Notes: generated from the letters alone by a model not told the origin. A stretch of 64,000 nt of DNA from CAVVZJ01 sp963752755 (GCA_963752755.1 CAVVZJ010000003.1:124001-188000), one strand, 5' to 3'; positions 17,880 through 28,760 are shown, counted from the first letter of the stretch. A program made the numbers and translations.

Positions 17880-17966
17880 CGATCGCCTCCTTCCTTCGGC
17901 GTGGGTTGTTCCGGGTGTTTCTGCACAGGGACCCGGGGCAACCGCGATGCCAGGGAAACGAGCCGG

Positions 17967-18632
17967 TCAGGCCCTCGGGGCACCCCAGGCCAGGCGCTGG
18001 GGACGCTTGACGATCAGGCGGACGGCCCAGGCGACGAGGCCGATCCCGAGGATCGCGCCGACGGCGATCGTGCCCTTCGTGCCGAGCAGGCCGGCGACGA
18101 AGACGGCCAGACGCTTCAGGCCGCGGCCTCGCAGACTGCCTTTGTTGGGGTTGATGTCCTCGCCGCTTTCGAGGCCGTTGGCCGTGGTGTAGATCAGGGC
18201 CAAGATCACGCCGGCGATCACGCCCAGAATCACGGGGCCGAGCAACGCCTCGAAGACGCTGATGTCCTCGCTACGTTCCTGGGGATCGATCGAGGTTTGG
18301 GCCAGGATGGTGCGGGCGATGGCGACGGCGTCGTCGCCGCTCTGGACGGTGAACTCGACCTTCTCGGTCTTGTCCCCTTGAGGGGCCTGGACCCGGACGG
18401 TGTCGCGGTCGTGCGAGACCTCGACCCGCTGGATCGCGGCCACCGGAACGGCCTTCGACTCGCTGGCCTTGATGCCGGCCGGGTCCTGTCCCCCCGCCAG
18501 CGTCGAGACCGCCTCGGCCGCTTCCTGCCGGGCGTTCTTGCCGCTGAAGCCGAATCGGTAGAGGGTGTCGCCGATCAGGGCCAGGACGGCCCCTTGCTTG
18601 TCCTCAACCTTGTGCCAGACCTGCGTCTCCAT
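17967..18632 (-). CDS. Membrane protein with extracellular/cytosolic N-domain, unknown function
   Basis: I start at METQVWHKVEDKQ (18632), because the upstream residues in the same frame look like non-coding leader. The 220-residue product has a soluble N-terminal part rich in beta strands (residues 1-100) and two hydrophobic segments (EALLGPVILGVIAGVILALIY and GTIAVGAILGIGLVAWAV) near residues 120-145 and 185-205. No known family is evident. GC and codon use look like the neighbours. It is encoded upstream of the 81-residue gene on the same strand with an 87-nt gap. Confidence 0.6.
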   Translation of the reverse strand: METQVWHKVEDKQGAVLALIGDTLYRFGFSGKNARQEAAEAVSTLAGGQDPAGIKASESKAVPVAAIQRVEVSHDRDTVRVQAPQGDKTEKVEFTVQSGDDAVAIARTILAQTSIDPQERSEDISVFEALLGPVILGVIAGVILALIYTTANGLESGEDINPNKGSLRGRGLKRLAVFVAGLLGTKGTIAVGAILGIGLVAWAVRLIVKRPQRLAWGAPRA

Positions 18633-18782
18633 CGTCGTCCCCCGGGCCTTGTGGACTTCGAGCCGGGCGTTCGATCCCCATGGACGCAGGGATGACGCCA
18701 CGGCTCAAAAAGGTAAGCGTACTTACGAACCGGAGGATATTAAACCAAGATCAATCCAGCATGCAAGATCGTTTGCGGATAA

Positions 18783-18797
18783 TCAACGCTGCGTTGA
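18783..18797. promoter_or_regulatory. Palindrome in the intergenic region
   Basis: TCAACGC-T-GCGTTGA is a perfect 7-bp inverted repeat in the AT-rich gap (18702-18837) between two minus-strand genes. A second imperfect palindrome, GTAAGCGTACTTAC, lies at 18711-18724 by my count. Such symmetric sites are typical of repressor operators for the gene at 17967-18632, but no regulator is known. Confidence 0.35.
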
Positions 18798-18837
18798 TAG
18801 CGATCGGTGAGGGATGTTGCCTCGGCGAGAATCGGTG

Positions 18838-21044
18838 TCAATTCCCGCCGTCCGTGGCCGGTTCGAGCCAGACGGGCTCGGTGAAGGCGCCGTTCGCGGC
18901 GACGTCCCAGGCTTCCACGCGGACCCACTTGCGGCCGGAAAGCTCGGGGCGGAGGGTCAGGGTGCGCTCACCGAAGGGGCCCGTGTCGGACAGGTCGATC
19001 CGCTGGTGGTACACCTTCGAACCGTCGCCGGAGATGACCTCGACGAACTTCAGCGGGAACGTCCAGGCGAGGTCCAGGCGAAGCTCGGGCGTCGCGTCCG
19101 GCTCCGGTCGGAGCGTTTCGCCGCTTGACCGGCCGCCGACGCGGAAGTCGCGGATCAGGATCTCGCCGGTGGTCACGAAGAAGCGGCCGGCGCGGAGGGC
19201 GTCGAGGATCGGCTGCCAGCTCTCGCCGAAGCGGGGGACGCGGTCGAGCTTGAGATAATTGATGTTCATGTGGCCGTAAAGCTCGTGCGTGCGGTCGAGC
19301 TTGAAGACATCGACCTCGCCGAGCACGATACTTCTTCGCACCCCAGTTGGCCATGTCGTCGAGCAGGTCGAGGGCGCGCTCGCCGAGGCGGTCGTGGGAG
19401 AGGTCGGCGGGCATGGCCTTCCAGGCGGCGCCGAGCCAGGCGTCGGAGAGGAAGAAGTCTTCCTGGCGGAAGATGTCGGGGGTCCAGCTCGACGCCTTGA
19501 TCCGCGGGTGGGCGGTCCAGGCGAGGCCGTGCTCACGCTCCAGCAGGTCGAGCATCTCGGCGCGGTCGCCGACGCGGTAGAGGCGGCCGTACTTCGGGTC
19601 GTCCGCGACGAACGGCTCGCCCTCGGAGCGTTGCATGATCCAGTAAACGGGCTTCGGGAAGAGGTAGAGCCAGTGGCCGGGGTGCTTGCCGGGCTGGGGG
19701 AGGCCGAGGTGGACGTTGGCCTCCTCGCCGGGCAGGAGCAAGAGCTTGTCGTCGGAGAGGCGCCGGCACTCGGCGAACATCGCCTCCAGCTCGGGGAGGC
19801 GGAGCGGGCCGGGGTCGCGGGGGTGGCCGTCGCCGTGGAACTCGGCGAGGTGGACCATCTCGACGTTCATGTCCTTGAACATCTTCACGAAGTCGGGCGT
19901 CGGTCCGCTCGCCGCCGCGGGCCTGCTCCTGCATCGCGGCGACGGCGATGGCCATGTGCCAGTGGCTGGTGAAGGTGTGGTAGCCGGGCAGGTCGGGGAA
20001 GCGGTCGCCGTGGGTGTAGCGGAGGGTCTCGCGGAGGGCGTCCTCGGCGGGACCGCGGCCGGCGAGGTAGAAGACGCCCAGGCGCTGCTCGGTGCCTGGC
20101 GGGGCGTTGAACCAGGGGACGAACGCGCCGCCGCCCGTCTCGGACTGGCGGATGCCGAACCCCACAGCGGTCGTCGAGTCCGCGGTGCCCGCGAGCCGTA
20201 CCAGGCGGTCTGAGGTTGTCGGTCAGGTCGCGCGGGGAGAAGAACTGGTGCGGCGGCGGGAAGCACGCCACCGAGCCGCTGGCTCCGACTCCGCCCGATC
20301 GTCCGGTGGCGGACGGCGACCGGCCGGTCCGCGGTCGTCGACCTGGGCGGGCACGATCCGCAGGTGCCCCTCGAGTGTCGTACCAGGCAAGGCGATCTCC
20401 GGCGCGGCGGCTGCCGCGACGAGGCCCGCGTCGTAGAGGAACGCGGTCGTCGGCCCTTTCGTGCTGACGACAGCCTCGACATGAGCGAGCCGCGACCCGG
20501 CATAGAACGGTCAGTTCCAGCGCGCCGGCGAACGGACCGGCCTCCAGGCCGCCGAAACGGACGGTCACGCGCCGGCCCGCGGCTCTCGACGGTTGCGGAC
20601 GCGGCTGCCAAGCCGGGCTCGATGGGTCTGGTGCGGCCGTTTGGCGGGCGAATCGAAGAAGACGTTGAACGGGCTCATCCCGGGCGGCCGGCCCGACGGC
20701 GGCTGTCGCGGGTGCCGACGGTGACGAAGGTCACCGGATCGACGTTCGCGGAATCGACATGCGGCCGGCCGTTGGCGCCGGACCAGACCCATCTCGGCGA
20801 TCAAGGGGCGATCGGGGGCGAGGTCGAGGACGAGCGACCCCGCTCGCCGTCGTCCATCGGCCAGTCGATCCGGAGTTGGTCGCCGGCACGACCGATGCCG
20901 ATCCCACAGGCCGGGTCGTATCCGGTCAGGTCCACGGGGAAGTCGCCGAGGGGGCCGCCTCGCGGATCGGGAGGAAAACAGATCGCTGCGAGGAATCAGT
21001 CCGAGAAGGAAGTCGCGTCGAATCGGCCGATGCGAGAGGACCAT
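18838..21044 (-). CDS. Tat-exported metallohydrolase candidate (CehA/McbA or PHP-like; heavily frame-broken)
   Basis: About 735 residues if frames are joined. The start at 21044 gives MVLSHRPIRRDFLLGL, a Tat-like signal. Blocks in order are FPVDLTGYDPACGIGIGR, RIDWPMDDGERGR, MSPFNVFFDSPAKRP, a middle region with FGIRQSETGGGAF and GYHTFTSHWHM, then NVEMVHLAEFHGDGHPRD, LLLLPGEEANVHLG, HPGHWLYLFP, LAWTAHPRIKASS, DVFKLDRTHELYGH and FVTTGEILIRDF. The many histidines and acidic residues (FHGDGH, EEANVH, TAHPR) suggest a metal-dependent hydrolase; CehA/McbA is my best guess. At least six frame switches occur, notably near 19335, 19905, 20180 and 20960. Substrate unknown. Confidence 0.5.
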
Positions 21045-21135
21045 GGCGCGGCACCGGGTTCGGGACGGAGGGGTTCGACCGGCCCGATCGCTAACGGCCC
21101 GATCAACGCCGGGGGAACGGCCGGCCGACTCGGCC

Positions 21136-21675
21136 GATCAACCGACCGGCCGTCGCTCCCGCTCCAGGACGCCCGGCCAGCTCCTCCGGTCGCTGCGTGC
21201 CGATCAGGACGCGGGAGCCGTCGATGAGGTGGAGCCGCACGGCACGGTCGCCGCGGGCGGTCAGGACACGCTCGCCATCGCGGGTCAGGTGGGAGCCCCA
21301 GAAGCCATGGTCGGGGATCGCCCGGTAGCTGACGATCTCGACGCGTCGGATCTGCTCCAGCGCGATCGCGCGGCGATTGAGCGGCAGCCAGCCGTACCAG
21401 ACGCAGCACTCCGACGGCGTGACCACGGTCGTCATGTGCAAGCACCACCGCCACCGCCGCTCGGCGGCAGGAACAGGCCCGCGACCAGCAGCCAGGAAAG
21501 CTCCAGGCGCCAGCCGCGGGCCGACCGCGGGCACGACGGGCTGAGTCTCGCGGACGACGTACAGGCCCAGGCCGCAGACCAGCACGACGACCGCCAGCAG
21601 CGCGTAGATCCACCAGGCGAAGTTCTGCTCCTCGCGGTAGATGGCCGACGGGGAATTCAGGGCCGCCACCGACAC
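21136..21675 (-). CDS. PH-like domain membrane protein (one frame break)
   Basis: About 180 residues. The GTG at 21675 is the start, 3 nt after the stop of the isomerase-like gene. Two hydrophobic segments near the N-terminus (residues 20-40 and 52-72) precede a beta-rich domain (CVWYGWLPLNRRAIALEQIRR, then DGERVLTARGDRAVRLHLIDG and RVLIGTQRPEEL), as in bacterial PH-domain membrane proteins. One extra G in GCCGGGCG near 21180 hides the true ending; removing it gives VLERERRPVG and a stop at 21136. Function unknown. The tight spacing means co-translation with the upstream gene. Confidence 0.6.
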
Positions 21676-21677
21676 GA

Positions 21678-22527
21678 TCACGACCCTCCCGACGGTGAAG
21701 GTCCGGTCGACGGCTCCGGCCGTCGATCGCCCAGGGTGCGACGGGTCGCCCGCAAGGCGATGTCGGCGACGCGGTCGGCCGGGATCGTCCAGAGGTTCGG
21801 GTTCATCACCTCGACCGAGACATAACCGTCGTAGCCGATCCGGGCCAGGTGGTCGAGGATCGGGCCGAGCTGGAAATCGCCATCGCCGGGGAGGATGCGG
21901 TCGGCATCGCCGGCCAGCTCGCGCGGCGTGCCGGTCAGGTCGGAGAGCTGGACCCAGGCGAGGTTCTCGCGGCGAGAGATAGGCGAGGTCCTCGAACTTG
22001 CTCGGGCCGGTGTAGTAATGGAAGACGTCCAGGCAGACGCCCAGGTTGTCCGCCTCGCACTGGGCGACCAGGGCCACCGCCGTGTCCAGGCTGGCGCAGA
22101 AGCGGGCGGACCTGGGAAACTCCAGGGCCAGCCGGACCCCATGCGGACTTGCCAGGGCCGCCGCCTCCGTCAAGGAGGCGATCGCCTGGCCCAGCTCACC
22201 CTCGCCCGGCTCGCGGGTGAAGTCGGGCACGATCACGAGCGTCGAGGCCCCCAGCTCGGCCAGGATCTCCAGGCGACGCCGGAAGTGGTCCCAGTGGGCC
22301 TGCCTTTCCTGGCCGGCAGCTCAGGAGCAAGCCCTCCTTGCGCCGAGGCCCCCGCCGCGCTGGAGCCCGTGGCCGTCGAGCAAGGACTTGACCTCGGCCA
22401 AGGGGTGCGACTCCAGGTGCTGCTCCAGCTTCGTCAGCCAGAGTTCGACCGCCGGCCAGCCCGCCCGCGCGTACGCCTCCACGTCCGTCTCGAACGGCTC
22501 GTGAGCGTCGTCACCTGACTGATGCAT
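21678..22527 (-). CDS. Sugar phosphate isomerase/epimerase-like TIM barrel (frame breaks)
   Basis: A xylose isomerase-like TIM-barrel protein of about 283 residues. It starts at MHQSGDDAHEPFETDVEAYARAGW (22527). Family blocks are AVELWLTKLEQHLES, PDFTREPGE, ALEFPRSARFCASLDTAVAL, NLGVCLDVFHYYTGPS and YDGYVSVEVMNPNLW, with the metal-binding E and D/H in the expected order. Frame switches occur near 22330 and 21980. The substrate is unknown; such proteins often act on keto-sugars or cyclitols. It follows glyS with a short gap and overlaps the start region of the PH-like gene, so these genes form one minus-strand unit. Confidence 0.75.
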
Positions 22528-22684
22528 GGTTTCATGGTGGCAAATGGGCAATGGGTCCGGTCCGAGGGTTGGCGAAGCCTCGATGATGGCGGTTCGCCCC
22601 GGCCTTGCCAAGGGGCCACGGCGGAGAATTGCCGGGATGGAGGATCCGATGGTCCGCGCCATCGACCTCCATCGAACTTTGGGA

Positions 22685-24260
22685 TCATTCGGAACCGGGG
22701 GTCGGGCATGGCCCTCGATCAGGTCTCGCAAGGTCTGCGCCGCCCCGGCGGCGGGGACGCGCCATTGCTGGCCGCTGTCGCGATCGCGGATCGTCACGGT
22801 GTCGTCGTCGCGGGTCTGGCCGTCCACGGTCAGGCAGAAGGGGGTGCCCGCCTCGTCCTGCCGGCGGTAGCGCCGACCGATCGCCCCCTTCTCATCGTAG
22901 AACACGTTATAATGCCGCTTCAGCTCCCGGTAGATCGCCTCGGCCTTTTCGGGCATGCCATCCTTCTTGACCAGCGGGAAGACGGCCGCCTTGATCGGGG
23001 CCAGGCGGGGGTGGAACTTGAGGACGGTCCGCGACTCGCCGCCCATCTGGTCCTCGTTGTACGCCTCGCAGAGAAACGCCAGAGTCGCCCGATCGGCGCC
23101 GGCGGAGGGCTCGATGACGTGGGGGACGAACCGCTGCTTCGACTCCTCGTCGAAGTAGCTGAGGTCCTTGCCGCTGTGCTTCATGTGCTGCTGGAGGTCG
23201 TAGTCGGACCGGTGCGCGATCCCCTCCAGCTCGCTGACGCCGAACGGGAAGGCGTACTCGATGTCGGCCGTGGCGCGGGAGTAGAAGGCGAGCTCGTCCG
23301 GGTCGTGGTCGCGGAGGCGGAGCCGGTCGCTCTGGAGGCCGTGGCTGGACGTACCAGTCGAACCGCGTCTTCCGCCAGTAGGCGTACCAGGCTTCCGACT
23401 CGTCGGGGTGGCAGAAGAACTCGATCTCCATCTGCTCGAACTCGCGCGAGCGGAAGATGAAGTTCCGCGGCGTGATCTCGTTGCGGAAGCTCTTGCCGAC
23501 CTGGGCGATCCCGAACGGCAGCTTCACGCGGGAGGTGTCGAGCACGTTCTTGAAGTTGGCGAAGATGCCCTGGGCGGTCTCGGGGCGGAGGTAGGCCTTG
23601 CTCGAATCGTCGGCGACGGCGCCGACGTTCGTCTCGAACATCAGGTTGAACTGGCGGGGCTCGGTCGAGCGTGCCGGGCTGGGTTGCGGACGGGCCGAAG
23701 ACGCTGGTCCAGACCGTCCGGTCGTCCAGCGCGGTAAGAGTGCGACGGTCGGCTCGGGCAACTCCTTCCGCCTGGCGGGGAGCGGTCCCCTTGTTCGCCA
23801 TCCGGGAGAGGCGATCTTCGAGGCTCGGCGCGCGTCCTCGGCAGTGACCGCCGGCCAGGGCGACGAGCAACTCGGGCGGCTGGCCCTCCTTCGCTCGCGG
23901 CGACCGAGGTCGAAGAGGAAGACATAGAGCTGGTCGGCCCGATAACGCTCCTTGGTCTCCCGGCAATCGACCATCGGGTCGCTGAACCCGCCGACGTGTC
24001 CGGACGCCTCCCAGACCTTCGGGTTCATGATGATCGAGCAATCGAGGCCGGTCATCTGGAAGGCCGACGGGCACCCTCGGGGTGGAGGTGTCGTCGTGAT
24101 GGCTGACGTTGTCCTGCCACCAGGCTTCCTTGATGTTCCGCTTCAGCTCGACGCCGAGCGGGCCGTAGTCCCAGAAGCCGTTGATGCCGCCGTAGATCTC
24201 GCTCGACGGGAAGATGAACCCGCGTCGCTTGCAGAGCGAGACCAGCTTTTCCATGTCCAT
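22685..24260 (-). CDS. glyS: Glycyl-tRNA synthetase, single-chain type (several frame breaks)
   Basis: Charges tRNA-Gly; the alpha2-type enzyme of the GlyQS/archaeal kind, about 520 residues. Start at MDMEKLVSLCKRRGFIFPSS (24260). Diagnostic parts are EIYGGINGFWDYGPLGVELK, LRPETAQGIF, FRNEITPR of class II motif 2, EFFCHP, and the late block ESKQRFVPHVIEPSAGADRATLAFL. Frame breaks lie near 24070, 23890, 23680, 23340 and 23190, always with the correct next block. The C-terminal end is uncertain: the last family block LRDLIEG is followed by stops in shifted frames at 22721 and 22685, while the current frame runs into the next gene without a stop. Confidence 0.88.
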
Positions 24261-24314
24261 CGCTTCGTCACCTTTTCCGGGGCATGACCTTGGCCTGGCC
24301 CACCCCATTGCGGT

Positions 24315-25127
24315 TCACTCGGTCTTCGACAGGGTGTGGAAGTCACGCCGTGAGACAATCCAGACACGGCGACGATCCGCGTCGGATCGCGTCTCCAGCT
24401 CGGCCACGAGCGGAAAGCGGTCCGTGCGGGCGGCCTCGGTGATGTCGGCCGCGAGCCCGATCTCGCGGACGCGGCGGCCGCCCCGACCCATCGCGAGAAT
24501 CGCGTCGAGCGGCTGGGGCTTGCCGGTCCCGAAGCGGGCGTCGAACCAGCAGCGTCGGGCCATCTCCGCGCTGTCGTTCCCCGGCTCGGCATCATACGCC
24601 TGGAACGAGGCGACCAGCAGCCCGGCGAGCAGCGTATCCTCGAAGCTGACCCGGCCGTCGGTCCCGGCGCAGACGATGTGGACGTGCGGCGGCCCTTCGC
24701 GTCGGATCGGCCGCCTTGACCGTCGCGACGGCGTTGGAGAACGCCGCGATCAGGACGCGTTCGGCTTCCCGGCAGGCCAGGATCGCTGCGCGTGCCGTTG
24801 GTGGTGGTCATCACCAGCGTCTTGCCCCGGCAGGCCGCGGCCGTGTAATCGCCGGGGGAGTTGCCGAGGTCGAACCCCTCGATCGGCAAGTCCCGCCCGT
24901 TCGCCGCCGAGCAAGGCGGTTCCCGCCGGCAGAATCCGACCGCGATCCGGCGGGCCTCGTCGATCTCCAGGCAGGGGATGACGGCCTCGCAGCCCGAGGC
25001 GAGGGCGTGGACCATCACGGTCGTCGCCCGGAGCACGTCCACGACGACCGCCACGCCGCCCTGCAAGGCCCCCGTCGGGAATCAAGCTCGGGAGCAGATG
25101 GACGTGGATCTGGGGAGGCTCGGGCAT
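24315..25127 (-). CDS. comB: 2-phosphosulfolactate phosphatase (ComB family; frame breaks)
   Basis: ComB removes phosphate from 2-phosphosulfolactate to give sulfolactate, a step of coenzyme M synthesis in methanogens and of sulfolactate formation in some bacteria. About 270 residues. The first part MPEPPQIHVHLLPSLIPDGG (from 25127) and VAVVVDVLRATTVMVHAL, GFDLGNSPGDYTAAA and MTTTNGTR are clear ComB signatures, as is the end VREIGLAADITEAAR. Frame breaks occur near 25080, 24785 and 24690. There are no coenzyme M genes nearby, so the product may serve another pathway; the phosphatase fold is well supported, the substrate only by family. Confidence 0.82.
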
Positions 25128-25370
25128 CGGGGAGTCCGGGGATGCGTCGCAACGTTGGCCGAGCGTCCCATTATGGCGACCGTCCGCGGTTTCGGGAACC
25201 CCGGCCGTCCGCACGGTCCGGCCCGCCTTCCCCGCCCGGCGATTTGGGTTAAGGTGACCACCCGAGCCTGGCCGATGCCTCCAGAATCCACGTCCGTAGG
25301 CGAACCGAACCGGCCGGGCTGCTCGGTCCGGGCTCGCGGGGTTTCGCCACGTCTCCACGAGGTTGCCGGG

Positions 25371-26163
25371 ATGCACGAGCCGAAGGGGCGTACGCTGCCG
25401 CTCAGCGGCCCGAGGCGGTTCATCCTCGACCTGGTCCACTTCGCGCGCCGGGTGCCGACGGTGCCGGTCGGCCGGACGATCGACGTCGGCCCCCTGTTCG
25501 AGGCCCGCGCCGCCCACCCGGCCCGACCGAGCTGGGTCCTGCTCTTCATGAAGGCGTATGGCCTGGTCGCCGCCGAGAATCCGCCGTTGCGAAGGGCGTT
25601 GCTCACGTTCCCGACGACGCGGCTGTACGAGCACCCGCAGAGCGTCTGTGCCCTGGCTCTGGAGCGGCAGTACCGCGGCGAGGAGGGGATCTTCGTCGGC
25701 CTCTTCCGGGCTCCGGAGCATCAGTCGCTGGCCGAGCTGCAAGAGGCGCTGAACTTCTACAAGCATACCGACCTGGAGAAAGTCGGCTTCTTCCGCCAGG
25801 AACTCCGGATCGGCGCGGCGCCGACGTTCGTCCGCCGGTTCCTCTGGTGGATGACGCTGAGCGTCTCCGGCTGGAAGCGGGCGAAGCGGTTCGGGACGTT
25901 CGGCCTTTCGACCTACGGCTCGCTCGGCGCCGAGCAGTTCCACCCGATCTCGCCTCTGACGACGACCTTGACCTTCGGCCCGATCGACGACGAGGGCCGC
26001 GTCTGCGTCAAGCTGATCTACGATCACCGCGTGCTCGACGGCGCCTACATCGCCCGCCGCCTCCGCGACATCGAGGCGGCCCTGCATGGCCCGATCCTGG
26101 CCGAGCTTCGCGCCGCTGGCCTCGCGGTCGGCCATGCACGGTCGCATGCCCCCGGCGGCCTGA
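25371..26163 (+). CDS. Lone E2-type acyltransferase domain protein
   Basis: About 260 residues matching the catalytic domain of 2-oxo acid dehydrogenase acyltransferases (E2), without a lipoyl or E1/E3-binding domain. The family active site is DHRVLDGAYIARRL, where the histidine and aspartate act in acyl transfer. Other features: FMKAYGLVAAENPPLR and SPLTTTLTFGPID. A stand-alone E2 core is unusual; CAT-like acyltransferases share this fold. The stop at 26163 is inferred: after AELRA a one-base shift leads to a short ending and stop, whereas the unshifted frame runs on for 180 residues against the opposite gene. It faces the membrane protein at 26232. Confidence 0.65.
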
Positions 26164-26231
26164 AAACCAGGAGTCCAGGGCGTCGTGACGGAGGGTCGCG
26201 ACCCGCGCTCGGTTCGGTCTGGCCTGCCGGA

Positions 26232-27096
26232 TCAGGACGGCTCGCCCGCCTCCTGGTCGGTCGTGACGCGGACGTCCAGCCGGCTCATGATCTTCTTCAG
26301 CTCGTTCTCCTTCGAGTCGATCCAGAGCACGTTGTCGAGCACGATCGCCCGGCGCTCGTTGGCGACGTGCAGGATCAACCGCCCCGCGCCGAGCAGGGCG
26401 TATTCGAGGATGTCGGGGATCTCCTTGTCGAACTTCAGGTTGAACGTGGGGAACCGCTCCAGGTCGCTGAACGGGCCATGGTTGTGCAGGATCTCGTTGG
26501 GCATGATGACCCAGTAGTCCAGGTAGCGCGTGACCCAGATGATCCCGAAGTTGATCATGATGATCGTCGCGACCCAGGCATAGAAGGAGACGTTGGCGAC
26601 CGCGTAGATGCTCTCCAGGGCCTCGGCGAGCGGGTGCAGCAAGGTCGAAATAGACGTTCAGGTACAGGAACCCGAGGACGACCACCGCGGCGGTCAGAAA
26701 CAGCGCGATGATGGTGAACCTCGGGAAGTCCACCGACATGATGATCAGGTTCAGCAGGAAGACGACCAGGAAGATCATGCCGGCGACGTTCTGCGGCGAG
26801 GTGAACCGCCGCGGGATGCGTGGCGGGGTCGCCTCCTCCGAGGCGGCGTTGCCTTCGGCCCCGGCCGGACCGACCTCCGCCCGGGCGTCCTGCGACGCTG
26901 CTGTCTCGTTCACGACGGTCTGCCGCGGGTCCTGGGTGTTGTTGCCCGCCGAAGCCATGATGATCGCCGAGATGATCGCGGCGACGAGCGTCGGCCAGAT
27001 GAAGATGATCTTCGGGTAGGTGAAGATCTTGATGCCCCGGTGGGGGAAGGCGCTGGCAGACGGTGCGGAACCGCCGGGTTTGGGATCACTGGACAT
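26232..27096 (-). CDS. Multi-helix membrane protein with C-terminal soluble domain (one frame break)
   Basis: About 287 residues. Start at MSSDPKPGGSAPSASA (27096). The first part has a hydrophobic segment TYPKIIFIWPTLVAAIISAI, a low-complexity Glu/Ala/Pro linker, then helices AGMIFLVVFLLNLIIM and FTIIALFLTAAVVVLGFLYL. After a frame switch near 26650 there is a last helix (AWVATIIMINFGIIWVTRYL) and a soluble part of the type NEILHNHGPFSDLERFPTF with the end DNVLWIDSKENELKK. I know no function. It looks like a conserved planctomycete family. Confidence 0.6.
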
Positions 27097-27476
27097 GGGC
27101 TGTCGTCTCCAAAGTCGGTGCGCTCGGGGCACGATCGGGCCCGGGACCGGCCTCGGCACGGCCCGCGACCGAACGACGCGCGAGCCGCATCCTACCGCCG
27201 GGGCGGCCCACGGTAAAGCCGGTGGCCGCTCGATGTTGGACCACAAGCCATTCGTTCGCGGCCTCGATTGCTTGAGTCGCTTCGACCGCGTCTGATCACA
27301 TCCCCGGTCGCCAAACCCACGAAGGCGACGGCCGAGTTTCCGAACGGCGTGCTCCTCCTCACGATCCCGGCTGCCGAATCCCGCACCGCGAGGGTCTGGC
27401 GTGTGCGGCTGCCGGAGACGACCATCAACCATCGACCCAGGGGAATCTGCTTCAACCCACGAACGGCTTCAATCCG
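27097..27476. other. Divergent intergenic region, no gene seen
   Basis: 380 nt between the minus-strand membrane protein and the plus-strand glycosyltransferase, so it must contain both promoters. I see no clear hexamer pair, no repeat of the families found elsewhere and no convincing short gene. GC content drops slightly towards the glycosyltransferase start. Confidence 0.35.
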
Positions 27477-28760
27477 ATGCACGTCCTCTTCATCCATCAG
27501 GCGTTCCCTGCGCAGTTCGGCCGGCTGGCGCTGGAATTGAACCGAGCGCATGGCTGGCGATGCACGTTCCTCGTCGAATCGCTCTCGACCTGCCCAACGC
27601 CGTCGGCGGAGATGCTCGAACGCCTGGAGATTTACCCGATCCGGGTGCCGTCCGAGGATCGCGACCATGCGCCGACTCCCTGGCCGCAGATCTACGGCAA
27701 GTTCCTCGGCCTCTGCCACGCCGTGGCCGACAGCGTCCGCGCCCTCCCCGAACTTCGCCCTGACCTCGTCGTGGCCCACGGCGGCCGCGGTGCGCCGAGT
27801 GTCTTCCTCCCGGATCTTCTCGATTGCCCCATTGTCAATTACTGCGAATATTATTTCGCAAAGAGCCATTCCGACATCTCATACCGCGTGGATCTACCTC
27901 CGGCCTCCGAGGTTGCGCCGTTCTTCCCCCGCTGCATCAACGCCCCGGTGCTCGCCGCGCTGAACAACGCCGATGCCGGATACTCGGCGACCGAATGGCA
28001 GCGTAGTACCTTCCCCGAGCGCTACCGTTCCCGGATCGAGGTCCACTTCGATGGAATCGACACCGACTTCTACCGTCCCCGCCCCTTGCCGCGACGGATC
28101 GGCGACCGGACGATCCCCGAAGGGACGCGGATCGTGACCTTCGTGGCCCGCGGCCTGGAGTCGGTCCGCGGCTTCGACCTGTTCGTCCGGGTTGCCGCCC
28201 GGATCGCCCGTGAGCGGCCCGACGTCCTGTTCGTGGTCGCCGGCAGCGAGCAGGTGTATTACGGCTGGGATGCCCTGCACACCGGCGGCCAGAGCTTCCG
28301 CACCTGGGTTCTGGAGCGGGTGGAGCCCGATCCGTCCCGCTTCCTCTTCCTCGGCCATATCGAGCCGGAACGACTTTCGGAGCTGCTCGCGATCAGTGAC
28401 CTCCACCTTTATCTGACCGTGCCCTTTGTGCTCTCCTGGTCGTTGCTCAACGCGATGTCCTGCGGCTGCACCGTGCTTGCCTCCGACGTGCCGCCGGTCC
28501 GCGAGGTGATCGAGCCCGGCGTACACGGCCTGATCGAACCGCTTTTCGATGTGGACCGCCTCGCGGACACCGCCCTCCGCGTGCTCGACGACCCCGCCGC
28601 ATTCCGCTTCCTGGGCCAGGCGGCGCGGGTTCGCGTCGAGGAGAAATACAGCCTGGAGGTCTGCATCCCCGCGCTGAAAGACTACTTCGAGCGCGTCGCC
28701 TCGGCTGGAAAGCGGCGTGACTTCAGCGTCCGGCCAGCAGGGGAAGCGGCAGCATCGTGA
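27477..28760 (+). CDS. Glycosyltransferase family 4 protein
   Basis: A 427-residue GT4-type transferase (GT-B fold) that should move a sugar from a nucleotide donor onto a surface glycan or lipid. It opens with MHVLFIHQAFPAQFGRLA, the typical N-domain strand, and carries AGYSATEWQRSTFPE and the C-domain acceptor/donor region VLERVEPDPSRFLFLGHIEPE, YLTVPFVLSWSLLNAMSCG and SDVPPVREVIEPGVHG, whose E-x7-E pattern is typical. The frame is intact. It converges on the M50 protease gene and the two coding regions overlap by 38 nt, so one of the two ends may be slightly wrong. Sugar and acceptor unknown. Confidence 0.88.
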   Translation: MHVLFIHQAFPAQFGRLALELNRAHGWRCTFLVESLSTCPTPSAEMLERLEIYPIRVPSEDRDHAPTPWPQIYGKFLGLCHAVADSVRALPELRPDLVVAHGGRGAPSVFLPDLLDCPIVNYCEYYFAKSHSDISYRVDLPPASEVAPFFPRCINAPVLAALNNADAGYSATEWQRSTFPERYRSRIEVHFDGIDTDFYRPRPLPRRIGDRTIPEGTRIVTFVARGLESVRGFDLFVRVAARIARERPDVLFVVAGSEQVYYGWDALHTGGQSFRTWVLERVEPDPSRFLFLGHIEPERLSELLAISDLHLYLTVPFVLSWSLLNAMSCGCTVLASDVPPVREVIEPGVHGLIEPLFDVDRLADTALRVLDDPAAFRFLGQAARVRVEEKYSLEVCIPALKDYFERVASAGKRRDFSVRPAGEAAAS

